The notes below the pieces were generated by a model. That model ran no database searches and had not been told where the DNA came from. It saw only the letters and a list, made by a program, of their open reading frames with translations. This document shows, piece by piece, positions 23,920 through 31,207 of a stretch of 43,685 nucleotides of DNA (positions are counted from its first letter, which is position 1; the number at the start of each line of letters is the position of its first letter). Source of the DNA: Thermoproteota archaeon (lineage in GTDB: Archaea > Korarchaeota > Korarchaeia > Korarchaeales > Korarchaeaceae). A program made the position numbers and the translations under genes. The DNA lies in contig JAOZFH010000036.1 of assembly GCA_027491415.1 (NCBI GenBank), positions 1-43,685 on the forward strand, given 5' to 3'.

Positions 23920-25842
23920 GTGCCGTCGAGGTCCAAGCTGAGGGGCCGCGTGGTCGGCTCAGAGATTCCCCGCTTCAGGAGCAGGTGGTTCGGGATCCTC
24001 CAGGTCGAGGTCGACGGCTCGGAGGTCTCCCTCCTCATGTCCGGGACGGTGGCCCAGTGGTTTGACACAGGCGAGCCGGTCCTGCTGGAGGTCAGGGATG
24101 GGCCACTGAGGGACGGCTCGAGGCTCGGGTTCGACGACTACTCTCTCTGGAGGGTCACCGTGGAGGGGGCCGTGCAGGCGTGGCCAGTCTTTTCCAAGGA
24201 CTACGAGTCCCAGAGGGTGAGCCCGGTGACGGGGGAGCCCATCTACACCTACAGGATCAGGGCGAGGGAGGCCGCCTACGAGAGGGACTTCGAGGCCGTC
24301 GCGGAGCTGGAGCAGTATCACTACGCCTCCGAGAAGGAGCTCGTCGCCCTGTGGAGGTGCGACGTCTGCGGCGAGATAATAAAGGCCAACACGAAGCCCA
24401 CGTGCCCGAACTGCGGCACCGACGAGCGCGTCCACATCCTGGAGATCAAGGGATCGACCCCGGCCTCGAGGTTTCTGGTCTTGGAGCTCGTCGAGAGGGA
24501 GGAGTACGAGCCCCAGTATGTGGCCTACGTGAGGATCGACCCTCCGGTGCCGAGGATGCACCGCAGGCTCCCGGACGGCTCGATTGTGAGGGACATCAGG
24601 GAGAGGGTGTTCCCGGAGGACTGGTTCCACCCGGTCTACAACCCCGAGGAACTCCTGAGGGAGAGGCTGGCCGAGCTCGGGAGGAGGTTCGGCAGGGAGG
24701 TCGGGCTGAGGAGGCTCTGGGAAGAAATCAAGTGGGAGGCGCTGAGGCGGACGAACGCCGCCGCGTCCAGGGTGGCGAGGGTCGTCGTTCACCCGGACTA
24801 CAGGTCCGACGGGCTGGGGCAGCTCTCGGTGAGGGCGGCCCTCGAGTGGATCCGGGAGCGTAGGATCCCCGAGATGAGGAGGAGGAAGCACCTGGTCGAG
24901 ACCATCGCCCAGATGGCCAGGTACAACCCCTTCTTCGAGAAGGTGGGCTTCAGGTACGTCTGGGACACCGCCTCGGGCAGGCCGGTCCTCTACTACCCGC
25001 TGACGGACGATGGCAGGGAGGCGCTGGAGAGGTTCCTGCGAACCGACCCTGTGGCCAGGGAGCACGGCGGTAGGCTTTGCGTCCCGACCTACGGGAAGGT
25101 CGAGCGGCTCGAGGGTCCGATAAGGCTCGAGGACGTCTCCATGGTGTTCGAGAGCGAGTTGAACGTCGATGGCCTCCCTGATAGGCTCAGGGAGCTCTTG
25201 GAAGCCTTTGGGGTGAGGAGCAGGGTCATACAGAGGCAGGTCCTGAGGAACGTGAACCTGGAGATCTCGCCAGGCGAGGTGATCGCTGTGGTTGGGGCCT
25301 CGGGGGCTGGCAAGACCACGCTGCTTAGGCTAATCTGGGGGGCCTGCAAGGGGCTGAAGGGGAGGAAGTTCGAGCCAACTGCGGGGAGGGTCCTGGCCCC
25401 GGAGAACGCCAGGGTGGGCGTGCTGATCCCTGGGGAGAGGGAGCCGCGGTTTGGGGACGAGTCCATCTTAGAGCACGTCTACGCCAAGCTAGGCGACGAG
25501 AGAACGGCGGTGGAGGTGCTGAACAGATGCGGCCTCTCCGACGCTGTCCTCTATAGGGCCAGGTACGCCGAGCTGTCCACGGGCCAGAGGGAGAGAGCGA
25601 GGCTGGCCAGCGTGCTCGCCGAGAGGCCCAACGTGCTGCTGGTTGACGAGTTCGCCGCCCACTTAGATGCTCTGACGGCGATGAGGATTGCCAGGGCCTT
25701 CGGGAAGCTGGCCAGAGAGGCCGGAATCGCGGCCCTGGTGGTGACGCACAGGGCCGAGGTGATAAGGGCGCTGGACCCCGACAGGGTCCTGTTTGTCGGA
25801 TACGGGGCCGTCTCGGAATCTATGGAGTGGAGGACAAGGTGA
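23920..25842 (+). CDS. Fusion of a zinc ribbon, GNAT-like domain and ABC ATPase
   Basis: The 640-residue protein joins several modules. Residues 1-140 form a domain I do not recognise. C147, C150, C162 and C165 (CDVC and CPNC) make a zinc ribbon. Residues about 275-350 resemble a GNAT acetyltransferase (RVARVVVHPDYRSDGLGQLS, then YNPFFEKVGFRYV). From about 395 there is a soluble ABC ATPase: GASGAGKTT (459-467), LSTGQRERA (552-560) and VLLVDEF (572-578). No membrane segments exist, so it is not a transporter. Similar fusions occur in other archaea without a known role; modification of RNA, protein or ribosomes is conceivable. Start GTG 23920. Confidence 0.85.
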   Translation: MPSRSKLRGRVVGSEIPRFRSRWFGILQVEVDGSEVSLLMSGTVAQWFDTGEPVLLEVRDGPLRDGSRLGFDDYSLWRVTVEGAVQAWPVFSKDYESQRVSPVTGEPIYTYRIRAREAAYERDFEAVAELEQYHYASEKELVALWRCDVCGEIIKANTKPTCPNCGTDERVHILEIKGSTPASRFLVLELVEREEYEPQYVAYVRIDPPVPRMHRRLPDGSIVRDIRERVFPEDWFHPVYNPEELLRERLAELGRRFGREVGLRRLWEEIKWEALRRTNAAASRVARVVVHPDYRSDGLGQLSVRAALEWIRERRIPEMRRRKHLVETIAQMARYNPFFEKVGFRYVWDTASGRPVLYYPLTDDGREALERFLRTDPVAREHGGRLCVPTYGKVERLEGPIRLEDVSMVFESELNVDGLPDRLRELLEAFGVRSRVIQRQVLRNVNLEISPGEVIAVVGASGAGKTTLLRLIWGACKGLKGRKFEPTAGRVLAPENARVGVLIPGEREPRFGDESILEHVYAKLGDERTAVEVLNRCGLSDAVLYRARYAELSTGQRERARLASVLAERPNVLLVDEFAAHLDALTAMRIARAFGKLAREAGIAALVVTHRAEVIRALDPDRVLFVGYGAVSESMEWRTR

Positions 25843-26278
25843 GCCTGCCGGCCGGCCTGAACCTAAGATCGGCGCCGGACTTGCGTATGGCGGGGTCAAT
25901 CTTTGATCGAGTGGCCCGGGATGAGCCCCTACTGGGGGGATAGTGGGCCAAGCAGAGGCGCTCACGACTGAGCCGCAACCCCACGCCCGTGGTCAGCACG
26001 ACTCTAGGAAGGGTGCAGGTCGGCGTGACGGGCTGCGGGATCGGGTGGAGTGGAGCGGATTCGCCCGGGTGGCCATTAGACGACCCTGAGACCGCCTCCC
26101 GGCTGGCGGACCACGCCACGAGTCACCCGCCCAGACACGACGCCCTCCTGAGGTAACTCCCAACGCCTCGCGCTCCTGTTCCTCAGCCATTCTAGACTCA
26201 CCCGTGTTCAGGTTATCAGGATCTCCCACCTTCTGGTCCCTGGGGGCCCCAGGTCCTCCCGCCGATACGGGCAATTTG
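25843..26278. other. Intergenic region of 436 bases containing repeat copy 1
   Basis: No intact gene is visible. The last part of the region (25958-26170) is a decayed sequence that recurs at 27670-27884. Short open frames on both strands here look random and do not match each other as proteins between the two copies, except a C-terminal stretch described with the repeats. Confidence 0.6.
25958..26170 (+). repeat. Diverged direct repeat, copy 1
   Basis: This 213-base segment matches 27670-27884 in order and orientation. Shared blocks are GCGCTCAC at the left end, TGGTCAGC, TCTAG, GAGACCGCC, AGACACGACG, CTCCTGAGGTA and CCCAA at the right end. Near the end both copies can be read in one frame as E-T-A, L-A, A-T, H-P, R-H-D and L-L-R followed by a stop, so they probably descend from the 3' end of one gene. 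Copy 1 has stops in that frame farther left and is more decayed. Confidence 0.65.
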
Positions 26279-26713
26279 TCACCTATTCGTCAGAATTATG
26301 GTAAAAAGGGACCAGGCTAAGGACGTCACGGCCAGCGCCGCCGCAACGGTAGCTGCGCTCCCCATCAGCTCACTAACTCGGACCCTCCCTTCCCCCCTGG
26401 CGGACTTGAGGATGATGGAGATTACCACACTGATGATCGCCAGCTCGAGGAGACCCCCCAGCATCAGAAAGGTCCATAGGCCTAGCTCAGCTCCGAGGAT
26501 CCTGAACACGACGGGCGAGGTGGCTCCTATCAACAGGTGGGCTAGGATCAGAAGGCCGACCACCTTGGCCGCAAACAGCATGCGGTCTCCCTTATCCTCT
26601 TTTCCTAGGAATGGGGCTAGGTCAGCGCTCAGAGCCGCCAACGACCCGTATATCCCTACTAGGGAGGCCGCCGCAAGGACATAAAGGAGGACATCGGTTA
26701 GTAAGGTGGGCAA
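26279..26713 (-). CDS. Four-helix integral membrane protein, unrecognised
   Basis: I do not recognise this 144-residue protein. It has four hydrophobic segments (about residues 7-30, 47-72, 78-102 and 117-141) with a charged loop DLAPFLGKEDKGDR after the first and SARGEGRVRVSEL before the last. The start ATG at 26713 is preceded by GGAGGGAGA (minus strand), a fair ribosome site, 8-9 bases away. It lies 15 bases downstream of the secreted protein gene, so the two may form a small operon. Both sit between the two direct repeats. Confidence 0.7.
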   Translation of the reverse strand: MPTLLTDVLLYVLAAASLVGIYGSLAALSADLAPFLGKEDKGDRMLFAAKVVGLLILAHLLIGATSPVVFRILGAELGLWTFLMLGGLLELAIISVVISIILKSARGEGRVRVSELMGSAATVAAALAVTSLAWSLFTIILTNR

Positions 26714-26728
26714 GACGGATCTCCCTCC

Positions 26729-27298
26729 TTAGTGACAGCTTCCCTGCCCATTTGCGTATATCTCAGCTGTTATGATTAAGTAGCCCCACAGCCCGGAGAT
26801 TAGGTTATAGTATAATCCAGAGCCCCTAATCCTCGCCCTCCAGTAGGTTTGAGATGTAATCCTAGAGGAATGGTATACGGGGATCCATCCCAGGTATCCC
26901 TCTGAGTGCGTCCAATGATCGATGTAAAGGATCCTCTGCCCGTCATACTCCCAATACACGTACAGATCGAGCCTATATACCGGCTTGTGAAGAGCATTGT
27001 ATGCTACTCTGGCGCAGTGAAGGGTTCTCCCGTAAACAACTCTTGGGGAGAGGTCAGTAGATGCAAGCAGCGCACCACGTCTCGTGGCCTCAAGAGGGGT
27101 GCTAAGTTCACAGAAGATTATAATATAGGCGGGCTTGAGAAGATCTTCGGCTCTGTCCGGGTAGAACTGGATATATCTACCCGGTCTCTGTGAAGCATTT
27201 GGAAGCCCAAATGCGCCGGTACAAGGGAATACGATTAAGAAAACTAGAACAACGGGCATCAGCGACTGGAGGGTCCTGATAGAGTCCCCTCCATTCAA
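26729..27298 (-). CDS. Secreted or membrane-anchored protein, unrecognised
   Basis: I do not recognise this protein. With the TTG start at 27298 (ribosome site GAGGGTGAT six bases upstream) it has 189 residues and opens with a signal-like segment: SLMPVVLVFLIVFPCTGAFG. The same frame is open to a TTG at 27355 and an ATG at 27325, either of which would lengthen the N-terminus. The mature part is rich in Tyr, Trp, Ile and Arg (YRLDLYVYWEYDGQRILYID, GLYYNLISGLWGYLIITAEI) and probably folds outside the cell as a beta-rich domain. Its base composition is clearly lower in GC than its neighbours, with many ATA and AGA codons, which suggests recent arrival. Confidence 0.68.
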   Translation of the reverse strand: MNGGDSIRTLQSLMPVVLVFLIVFPCTGAFGLPNASQRPGRYIQFYPDRAEDLLKPAYIIIFCELSTPLEATRRGALLASTDLSPRVVYGRTLHCARVAYNALHKPVYRLDLYVYWEYDGQRILYIDHWTHSEGYLGWIPVYHSSRITSQTYWRARIRGSGLYYNLISGLWGYLIITAEIYANGQGSCH

Positions 27299-27990
27299 GT
27301 TTATATCACCCTCTGCAAAATTCATATAGCTTTTCTTAAAAGGTCTTTCACTCAAAATTTCAGTCCCGGGCCTCTTCCTGAAATTTTATCCCGAGCAGGT
27401 CCTTGCTGCCGCATCTGGCTCGCCACCAGCCGCCTACCCACATAACACCTCTGACCGGGTTGATGTTGGTTGATTCCCCGGGTCGGTGGTCGTGGGTTCT
27501 TAACCGAGGATTAGGGGGCTAGGGTCCAAAGAGCCCGAGTATCCGAGAGAATTTTCACTTTTTAAAAAAGTACTTTTATTTTTAATGGCATTTGAGTCAT
27601 TAACTTTACTTCCAATCTAATAATCTAACCCTCCAGGCTTGGCATTGATCGGCAACCCCACTCAGCGTAGCGCTCACATGTGACCTGCAGCCCTATGCCG
27701 ATGGTCAGCTCCTTCTAGTCTTGGAGATGCGATTCGACGGGGGAAGGCTTGTTGTGAGATGGGCGTGGAACGGGTACGCCGACGCTGCTCAGCCAGCGGA
27801 CCTGGAGACCGCCTTCGTCCTTGCGAGCCAGGCCACCAAGCATCCCCTGAGACACGACGTGCTCCTGAGGTAGGCCCCAATCTCTCTTTTTCCCCGTCGG
27901 TCAAGCCGAGCGTCGAACCGAAGTTGTTGCCTCACGACTCGTCTCAGGCCCCTACCTCTCTGCAGGAGTTTCCTCTGGGCGCTACAGGTC
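27299..27990. other. AT-rich intergenic region of about 690 bases with repeat copy 2
   Basis: This is the least GC-rich part of the window, especially 27540-27630, where ACTTTTTAAAAAAGT forms a near-perfect dyad at 27558-27572 followed by CTTTTATTTTTAATGG. A promoter or terminator of a lost gene would look like this. The right part (27670-27884) is repeat copy 2. I find no tRNA or conserved RNA structure that I can support. Confidence 0.55.
27670..27884 (+). repeat. Diverged direct repeat, copy 2 (remnant of a gene 3' end)
   Basis: This 215-base copy matches 25958-26170. It keeps one open frame from about 27640 to the TAG at 27871-27873; readable parts include DLQPYADGQLLLVLEM, GGRLVVRWAWNGYADA and DLETAFVLASQATKHP. 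It therefore looks like the last 70-75 codons of a protein-coding gene whose upstream part is gone, as no start or continued similarity is visible to the left. I do not recognise the family. Confidence 0.6.
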
Positions 27991-28344
27991 TCATTGGCCC
28001 TGTAGCTTCGTCCGGATCCTCTGCAGGGCCTCCTCGACCGAGACACCAGCGAGCTCTACGGTCTCTATCCCCAGCTCCTCCAGCGCCGTCATGGCGTTCG
28101 GTCCGAAGGCGCCAGCGACCGCTACCCTGACGCCCTCCTCCAGCAGCCTCTGGACCGCCTTGATCCCCGCGCCGCTCCTGGCCGAGGCGCCGGGGTTCTC
28201 CACCACCCTCACTCCCCCGATTTCCCCGTCTTCCAGCTCGACTATGGCCAGGTATGGCGCCCTCCCAAACCTGGAACTTACCCTTGAGTCCAGACCAGAG
28301 TCGTCCTCCACAGCCAGACCCACCTTCACCGTTCCCACGAGCAT
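27991..28344 (-). CDS. NifX/NafY-like (dinitrogenase iron-molybdenum cofactor family) protein
   Basis: The 117-residue protein shows the small RNase H-like fold of the dinitrogenase Fe-Mo cofactor family (MTH1175 type): VGLAVEDDSGLDSRVSSRFGRAPYLAIVELEDGEIG, VENPGASARSGAGIKAVQRLLEEGV, and AGAFGPNAMTALEELGIETV. Members carry iron-sulfur or molybdenum-containing clusters. The genome region has no nitrogenase genes, so a general cofactor-carrier role is more likely. It is the last gene of the leftward Fe-S operon, nine bases after the second MinD-type ATPase. Confidence 0.9.
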   Translation of the reverse strand: MLVGTVKVGLAVEDDSGLDSRVSSRFGRAPYLAIVELEDGEIGGVRVVENPGASARSGAGIKAVQRLLEEGVRVAVAGAFGPNAMTALEELGIETVELAGVSVEEALQRIRTKLQGQ

Positions 28345-28353
28345 CCCCCCTCT

Positions 28354-29334
28354 TCAATCCCCCGGAAGCCCCTCCGGCCTTATTATGATGGGCCGGTACG
28401 GCTCGGGCTCTCTCGGCCTGAACCTCGTGAACCACGACTGCCAGTCGTCGACTATTGCCATGACCCTCTCCGCGACTTCCATCAGGGCCTTCGACGCGGG
28501 GCTGTCCGGAAAGGCCTCGACCACCGGCTTCATCATGGCCATGCTCTTGGGAATGGCATCGTCATAGGGGATCCGGCCCAGCAGGTCAATGTTCTTCCTC
28601 CGGGCGAACGCCTCCATCTCCTCCGTCACCCCTGGGTTGACGTCGTGCTTGTTGATGACCAGCCCGGCGGGCTGCATGAAGTGCCTCGTGAGCCTGAAGA
28701 CTCTCTTCAGCGCTGCGAAGCTCGCCGGGGTTGGCTCGGCCACCAGTATGGCAGCGTTGGCCCCGGCCAGGCTCGAGACCACCTGGCACCCTATCCCCGC
28801 CGCGGAGTCCACCACCACCAGGGAGTCCTGCGAGGCAAGCTCCTTGGCCATTGACTTCTCTTCGGTCACCAGCTTGCCGGAGTTCGGCCTCCCCGGGTTA
28901 AGCCTCGCGGAGACGAGCGGGAAGCCGTAGCTAGTGGTCGTCTTCCTGAGCCTCCCCGACTCGGCGGAGAGCAGCCTTATGGCCCCCCTCTCCGGGCACA
29001 CGAGGGAGCACGTCAGGCACCCCTCGCAGACGACCTGGTTCACCGCAAACCTCCCCCCCTCGTCAACGTGGATGGCCTCGTAGGGGCAGACCTCCCGGCA
29101 CCTGCCGCACCTCGTGCAGAGCGACTGGACTATCTCGGCGACCTTGCTCTCGACGTAGGGCTTTTCCCACTCCCACTCCCTGACCCCGAATATCAGGTGC
29201 AGGTTTGGCGCGTCCGCGTCGGCGTCGACGGCGATCACGCTCTTTCCGGATCTCGCCGCGGCCAGGACTATCGTGGCGGAGACGGTGGACTTCCCGACCC
29301 CGCCCTTCCCGCTGGCTATCGCCATCTCGATCAC
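28354..29334 (-). CDS. MinD/Mrp-type ATPase with inserted 2x[4Fe-4S] ferredoxin domain (second copy)
   Basis: The 326-residue protein has the deviant Walker A GKGGVGKST at the N-terminus, an inserted ferredoxin-like domain with LCTRCGRCREVCPYEAI and VVCEGCLTCSLVCPERGAI, then the ATPase continues with VVVDSAAGIGCQVVSSL. A C-terminal tail of about 40 residues rich in Arg and Pro follows. Such proteins (COG1149) are thought to build or transfer Fe-S or other metal clusters. I chose the GTG at 29334, which overlaps the stop of the first copy (GTGA); a longer open frame upstream only overlaps that gene. An ATG three codons later is an alternative. Confidence 0.92.
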   Translation of the reverse strand: MIEMAIASGKGGVGKSTVSATIVLAAARSGKSVIAVDADADAPNLHLIFGVREWEWEKPYVESKVAEIVQSLCTRCGRCREVCPYEAIHVDEGGRFAVNQVVCEGCLTCSLVCPERGAIRLLSAESGRLRKTTTSYGFPLVSARLNPGRPNSGKLVTEEKSMAKELASQDSLVVVDSAAGIGCQVVSSLAGANAAILVAEPTPASFAALKRVFRLTRHFMQPAGLVINKHDVNPGVTEEMEAFARRKNIDLLGRIPYDDAIPKSMAMMKPVVEAFPDSPASKALMEVAERVMAIVDDWQSWFTRFRPREPEPYRPIIIRPEGLPGD

Positions 29335-30200
29335 GAAACCACCCCCCTCACCATCTCTGCCAGCCGCCTGAACTCCTCCGCCTCCGGAGAGTCGGGTCTG
29401 TGGAGCACGATCGGGACGCCCCGGATGTATGACTCCACCACCCTCCTGGAGTAGGGTATCCGGGCGACTATCTCGGCCCCCCTCTCCCTCACCAGCCTGA
29501 CGTGGTCGTCTTCCGGTCCTATTCCGGCCCTGTTTATGACGACCCATGCTTCTATCCCCAGGGTCTGGGCCATCTCCAGAATCAGGTCGAGGTCGTGCAG
29601 GCCCAGGGGGGTGGGCTCCGTGACGGCTATGAGGAGCCTGGATCCGTCCACAGCCGCAGCGACGGAGTTGCTTGTCCCCGCGGAGGTGTCCACCAGGTGC
29701 AGGTCCGCCTCGACGGAGAGCGCCCTGCGCCTGGCGGCCAGGACGACGGGCGGAGTGTGCTCCTCTCCCTCCCTCAGGGATCCGGTGACCAGCGTGATCT
29801 TGGACTCGCCGAGCTCGAGTTCCGACAGGTAGGTGTACCCGATCGTCCTCTTCCCCTCCACGATGGCGTCCACCGGACACGCGAAGTAGCAGGACCTGCA
29901 CCCGCTGCAGAGCCTGGGTATCACGTAGGGGAGGCCATCAGGCGAGATCAGCATGGCTCCGGTGTCGCACACCCTCCCGCAGGCCCCGCACTTGATGCAC
30001 TTCTGGTAGTTCACGAAGGGCAGCATGATGTTGACGGGCCGCTCGCCCGCGAGTTCGGCCCCCAAGAGGATGTGGTCGTTGGGGTTCTCCACGTCTAGAT
30101 CAGCCAGCACAAGCCTGAGGTCCCGCGAGAGGAGCGCGGCCAGGTTAACGGCCACCGTCGACTTTCCCGTACCCCCCTTCCCGCCCGACACCGAGACCAT
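29331..30200 (-). CDS. MinD/Mrp-type ATPase with inserted 2x[4Fe-4S] ferredoxin domain (first copy)
   Basis: The 289-residue protein is a paralogue of the next one: Walker A GKGGTGKST, ferredoxin insert with KCIKCGACGRVCDTGAM and LCSGCRSCYFACPVDAI, then LHLVDTSAGTSNSVAAAV and TEPTPLGLHDLDLIL. The two gene products probably act together, as paired ATPases of this group usually do. The ATG at 30200 follows a TTG at 30203; either could start it. The gene lies 5 bases after the Panacea-like gene and overlaps the next by four bases. Confidence 0.92.
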   Translation of the reverse strand: MVSVSGGKGGTGKSTVAVNLAALLSRDLRLVLADLDVENPNDHILLGAELAGERPVNIMLPFVNYQKCIKCGACGRVCDTGAMLISPDGLPYVIPRLCSGCRSCYFACPVDAIVEGKRTIGYTYLSELELGESKITLVTGSLREGEEHTPPVVLAARRRALSVEADLHLVDTSAGTSNSVAAAVDGSRLLIAVTEPTPLGLHDLDLILEMAQTLGIEAWVVINRAGIGPEDDHVRLVRERGAEIVARIPYSRRVVESYIRGVPIVLHRPDSPEAEEFRRLAEMVRGVVS

Positions 30201-30205
30201 CAACT

Positions 30206-30622
30206 CTACCGCCCCCTGCCAGTCAGCTCGACGTATCTCTCGTCTCGGGTTACCATCCGGTTCAGCTCCCGGTCGCTCAGGTCGTAGACTTCTCGGATAA
30301 CCTCATCAAGGACCTCGCGCTCTTGGGGCGTGAGACTAGGCTTGGCGCACGTGTACTCTAGGCACCTCTCCTCCTCTCTGCGCCTCAAACACCCAGATCG
30401 CTCCAGGCGCTCCAGGACTCCTTGCAGGCCCTCGACGTAAAACCCGTAGGGCTCCGCCACGTAGCTCAGCCCCTCCGTGAGCCTCCCCAGTCTGACCTCC
30501 TCGGCCCTCCAATCTGCCAGCAGGAGGATTCGGGATACCCTGAAGGGGTGGGTGCAGCCGAGCCTCGCAAGGATGTAGGCGACCAACCTCGAATCTCTGT
30601 CCGGCTCCCCCAACAGGATCAC
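30206..30622 (-). CDS. Small protein with weak Panacea (DUF4065)-like features
   Basis: The 138-residue protein starts at GTG 30622, overlapping the stop of the MIP18-like gene (GTGA). It reads RVSRILLLADWRAEEVRLG, then LTEGLSYVAEPYGFYVEGLQGVLERLE, then PSLTPQEREVLDEVIREVY. That order (a KLLYLAD-like helix, a T-G-x-x-Y-V-x-x-x-x-G stretch, and a late helix with vldevi) resembles Panacea/DUF4065 antitoxin domains, but the match is weak. Three or four Cys residues (C33 and C88-C101 region) are notable in this Fe-S setting. Its position inside a tight Fe-S assembly operon argues for a role there rather than in toxin neutralisation. The assignment is tentative. Confidence 0.72.
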   Translation of the reverse strand: MILLGEPDRDSRLVAYILARLGCTHPFRVSRILLLADWRAEEVRLGRLTEGLSYVAEPYGFYVEGLQGVLERLERSGCLRRREEERCLEYTCAKPSLTPQEREVLDEVIREVYDLSDRELNRMVTRDERYVELTGRGR

Positions 30623-31014
30623 CCCCCCTTGGCCTTGGCCCTCTTGATCCACTCCCCAACCACATCGTATCCGTAGATCTCCCTCAGCCTATCCCTGCCC
30701 TGGGGGGTCACCCTCTCCGGGGTCCAGGGCGGGTCCCACACGAGGTTCACCTTCACCCTCCTGCCGGGACCCACGGCCTCCCTGATGGCGGCCTCGGCCA
30801 TGGCGATTACCATCCCCGCCACCGGGCAGCCGGGGGCCGTCATCGTCATGTCGACCTCCACGTTCCCCTCCTCATCCACGTCGATCCTGTACACGAGCCC
30901 CAGGTCGTAGACATTCACCGGGATCTCCGGGTCGAAGGTGCCCTTCAGGGCCTCGATCACCCTCCGCCTTATCTCTCGACTCTGTTTCTCCCCTCTATCC
31001 GTCAACCCGCCCAT
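30619..31014 (-). CDS. MIP18/PaaD-family (DUF59) iron-sulfur assembly factor, SufT-like
   Basis: The 131-residue protein is a DUF59 domain: VIEALKGTFDPEIPVNVYDLGLVYRID, MTMTAPGCPVAGMVIAMAEAAI with the conserved cysteine in APGCP, and VNLVWDPPWTPERVTPQGRDRL, the family's C-terminal signature. Relatives help insert Fe-S clusters into target proteins. It is the first gene of a leftward five-gene operon with two ferredoxin-bearing ATPases and a cofactor carrier. Start ATG 31014; a TATA-like GGATATAACG (31051-31060, minus strand) lies upstream and gives a short leader. Confidence 0.93.
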   Translation of the reverse strand: MGGLTDRGEKQSREIRRRVIEALKGTFDPEIPVNVYDLGLVYRIDVDEEGNVEVDMTMTAPGCPVAGMVIAMAEAAIREAVGPGRRVKVNLVWDPPWTPERVTPQGRDRLREIYGYDVVGEWIKRAKAKGG

Positions 31015-31178
31015 CCCCCTAGATTTAGGCTCACCTAACTCCGATGAATGACACCGTTATATCCTTTTCTCCAGCCCGCAGGCGCGGCTGGACCGGCCTG
31101 TTTGCCGCGCGCACGCTGAATCCACCCCTAGACTGCCAACCCAAGGTCTCTGAGCACCTGATGGTCACCGCCAAACCG

Positions 31179-31185
31179 TTATATG
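31179..31185 (+). promoter_or_regulatory. Probable TATA box of the ModE-like regulator gene
   Basis: TTATATG is centred 26 bases upstream of the GTG at 31208; no ribosome site is seen, fitting a leaderless gene. Confidence 0.5.
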
Positions 31186-31207
31186 CGATATTCCCGATGG
31201 GGATAGT

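Noticed and set aside
25993-26274. Minus-strand frame in repeat copy 1 and the similar one in copy 2 (27674-27904)
   Set aside because: Both look alike only because the DNA is repeated; amino acid composition is Arg/Gly/Ser-rich and the plus-strand frame explains copy 2 better.
27400-27560. Possible structured RNA or tRNA between the island and repeat copy 2
   Set aside because: Some GC-rich stems can be drawn, but no T-loop, anticodon arm or CCA end, and no box C/D pair could be placed with confidence.
29335-29901. N-terminal extension of the second MinD-type ATPase
   Set aside because: It overlaps the first copy in another frame and is Gly/Arg-rich; the Walker A motif must lie near the N-terminus, as it does from GTG 29334.
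31060-31180. Possible C/D box RNA between the SufT-like and ModE-like genes
   Set aside because: CTGA and CTGATG-like words occur, but no proper TGATGA box with correct spacing was found.
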